A stretch of 64,000 nt of DNA. Origin: Paludibacteraceae bacterium. Lineage in GTDB: Bacteria > Bacteroidota > Bacteroidia > Bacteroidales > Paludibacteraceae. The number at the start of each line of letters is the position of its first letter. Positions within the stretch are counted from its first letter, which is position 1. The translations under genes were made by a program, and so were the position numbers. The notes beneath the pieces are model-generated. The model saw nothing but the letters and a program-made list of their open reading frames with translations. It did not search any database and was not told the origin of the DNA. The DNA lies in the NCBI GenBank assembly GCA_017547145.1, contig JAFYQJ010000005.1, positions 248,001 to 312,000 on the forward strand. Reading direction: 5' to 3'. Shown here one piece after another: positions 63,465 to 64,000 of this stretch.

Positions 63465-64000
63465 CTAGTATTTACATATTGTAAAATAATCTACCTCATT
63501 ATCATTCTGTACTCGCAACAAATAAACACCTTTTTGTAGGTCATTTACGTTTATTATAGTTTGCTGATCTGAAACAGTAATTGTCTTCACAACAATTCCA
63601 TTTAATGTTAATAATTCAATTTTATCATTAACATTCGATTCTACAAACAAACTAGAACGAACGGGATTTGGATAAATACGTATAACATTGTCTGTTGTAA
63701 TCATTTCATTTTCTACAGTAGGATCTATTATTCGCAATCCAAAAGTATGCACCGAACCTTTATGACGTGCTCCACACGGATCAAAATTATTTACAGAATT
63801 ATGCTGCATTGCTTCTTCTGAAATAATTCTTATAGCAGAAAAACCTGCATAAGCAGACATTGGTACTTGAATCTGATAAGTTTCATTAGAATAACGATAT
63901 CCACTTTGACCTCTACCATCAGCACCTCCATAAATATCATATTTCTCACTCGATGTTGAAAATTCCCCATCGCGGTTCCAGTCAATATAGATAACAACAT
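63465..64000 (-). CDS. GEVED/T9SS-exported protein, C-terminal part
   Basis: The gene runs off the right edge; the frame stays open to the last base. The visible part (about 178 residues) starts in a GEVED domain (YIDWNRDGEFSTSSEKYDIY, then VPMSAYAGFSAIRII) and ends in a T9SS type A sorting domain (IRIYPNPVRSSLFV, then GVYLLRVQNDN). An internal ATG at 63860 is not the start, because the domain begins before it. It is related to the giant protein at 25881. Confidence 0.85.
   Translation of the reverse strand, partial: VVIYIDWNRDGEFSTSSEKYDIYGGADGRGQSGYRYSNETYQIQVPMSAYAGFSAIRIISEEAMQHNSVNNFDPCGARHKGSVHTFGLRIIDPTVENEMITTDNVIRIYPNPVRSSLFVESNVNDKIELLTLNGIVVKTITVSDQQTIINVNDLQKGVYLLRVQNDNEVDYFTICKY

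Overview
The window comes from a low-GC member of the Bacteroidota, most likely the order Bacteroidales. Five things point there: genes start after the TAnnTTTG (-7) and TTG/TTTG (-33) promoter elements of this phylum rather than after Shine-Dalgarno sequences; LpxC is fused to FabZ; several secreted proteins end in the type IX secretion (T9SS) sorting domain; GEVED, FISUMP and PCMD domains are present; and gene orders such as lpxD-lpxC/fabZ-lpxA and rsfS-ftsH occur. I cannot name the genus. No rRNA gene or complete tRNA gene is visible.

Positions 1-7360 look like the right end of an integrative element. It ends in a 42-base 3' fragment of tRNA-Val(UAC), followed by what is probably that tRNA's original terminator. 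Cargo, in order: the tail of a GmrSD-type DUF262 protein with an HNH-like C-terminus, a second DUF262 protein with no visible HNH motif, a one-HKD phospholipase-D-like protein, a short DnaE-like polymerase with a degraded PHP site, a scrap of a BspA-type leucine-rich-repeat gene, and a Fic protein. The first three overlap and look like a restriction/defence operon. The PLD gene in particular looks more GC-rich than the chromosome to its right.

Positions 7434-25300 are mostly chromosomal. rnr, a glycosyltransferase and apbE form a minus-strand operon; hpt, adk and obgE follow on the plus strand. A DUF6242 lipoprotein, aroA and a FISUMP lipoprotein form a minus-strand operon. murF, a Rieske-like lipoprotein, a helix-hairpin-helix protein and a DEAD-box helicase are tightly packed. 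The next operon (21226-25294) is the most interesting metabolic unit. It encodes an SDR epimerase fused to a zinc-binding tail, a secreted PCMD protein, a nucleotidyltransferase fused to a GHMP kinase, and a RhaM-type mutarotase. Together these could take a free sugar through mutarotation, phosphorylation, nucleotide activation and epimerisation.

Positions 25313-32338 hold a T9SS-exported GEVED protein of about 2,100 residues and a small secreted protein with a PVGEG/TM/basic tail. gdhA follows, with a tandem 66-bp palindromic repeat array in its 3' untranslated region. From 34 to 46 kb come phospholipid genes (psd, cdsA), surface polysaccharide genes (flippase, O-antigen ligase-like), rnhA, an LolD-like ATPase, a DEDDh exonuclease, dnaN, the lipid A genes and ilvC.

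Positions 46.6-57.7 kb alternate between small exported proteins (two more FISUMP proteins and a minimal T9SS cargo) and core genes (mazG, a GH13 amylase, rimM, rplS, ftsH, rsfS). A strongly self-complementary 176-base segment at 48719-48894 looks like a structured RNA, possibly of 6S type. The last part has a radical SAM/SPASM protein, a small ORF that seems to be interrupted by a stop codon, a lipoprotein, a DUF2851 protein, an RluA pseudouridine synthase, a tryptophanase-family lyase, and the C-terminal end of another GEVED/T9SS protein that runs off the window.
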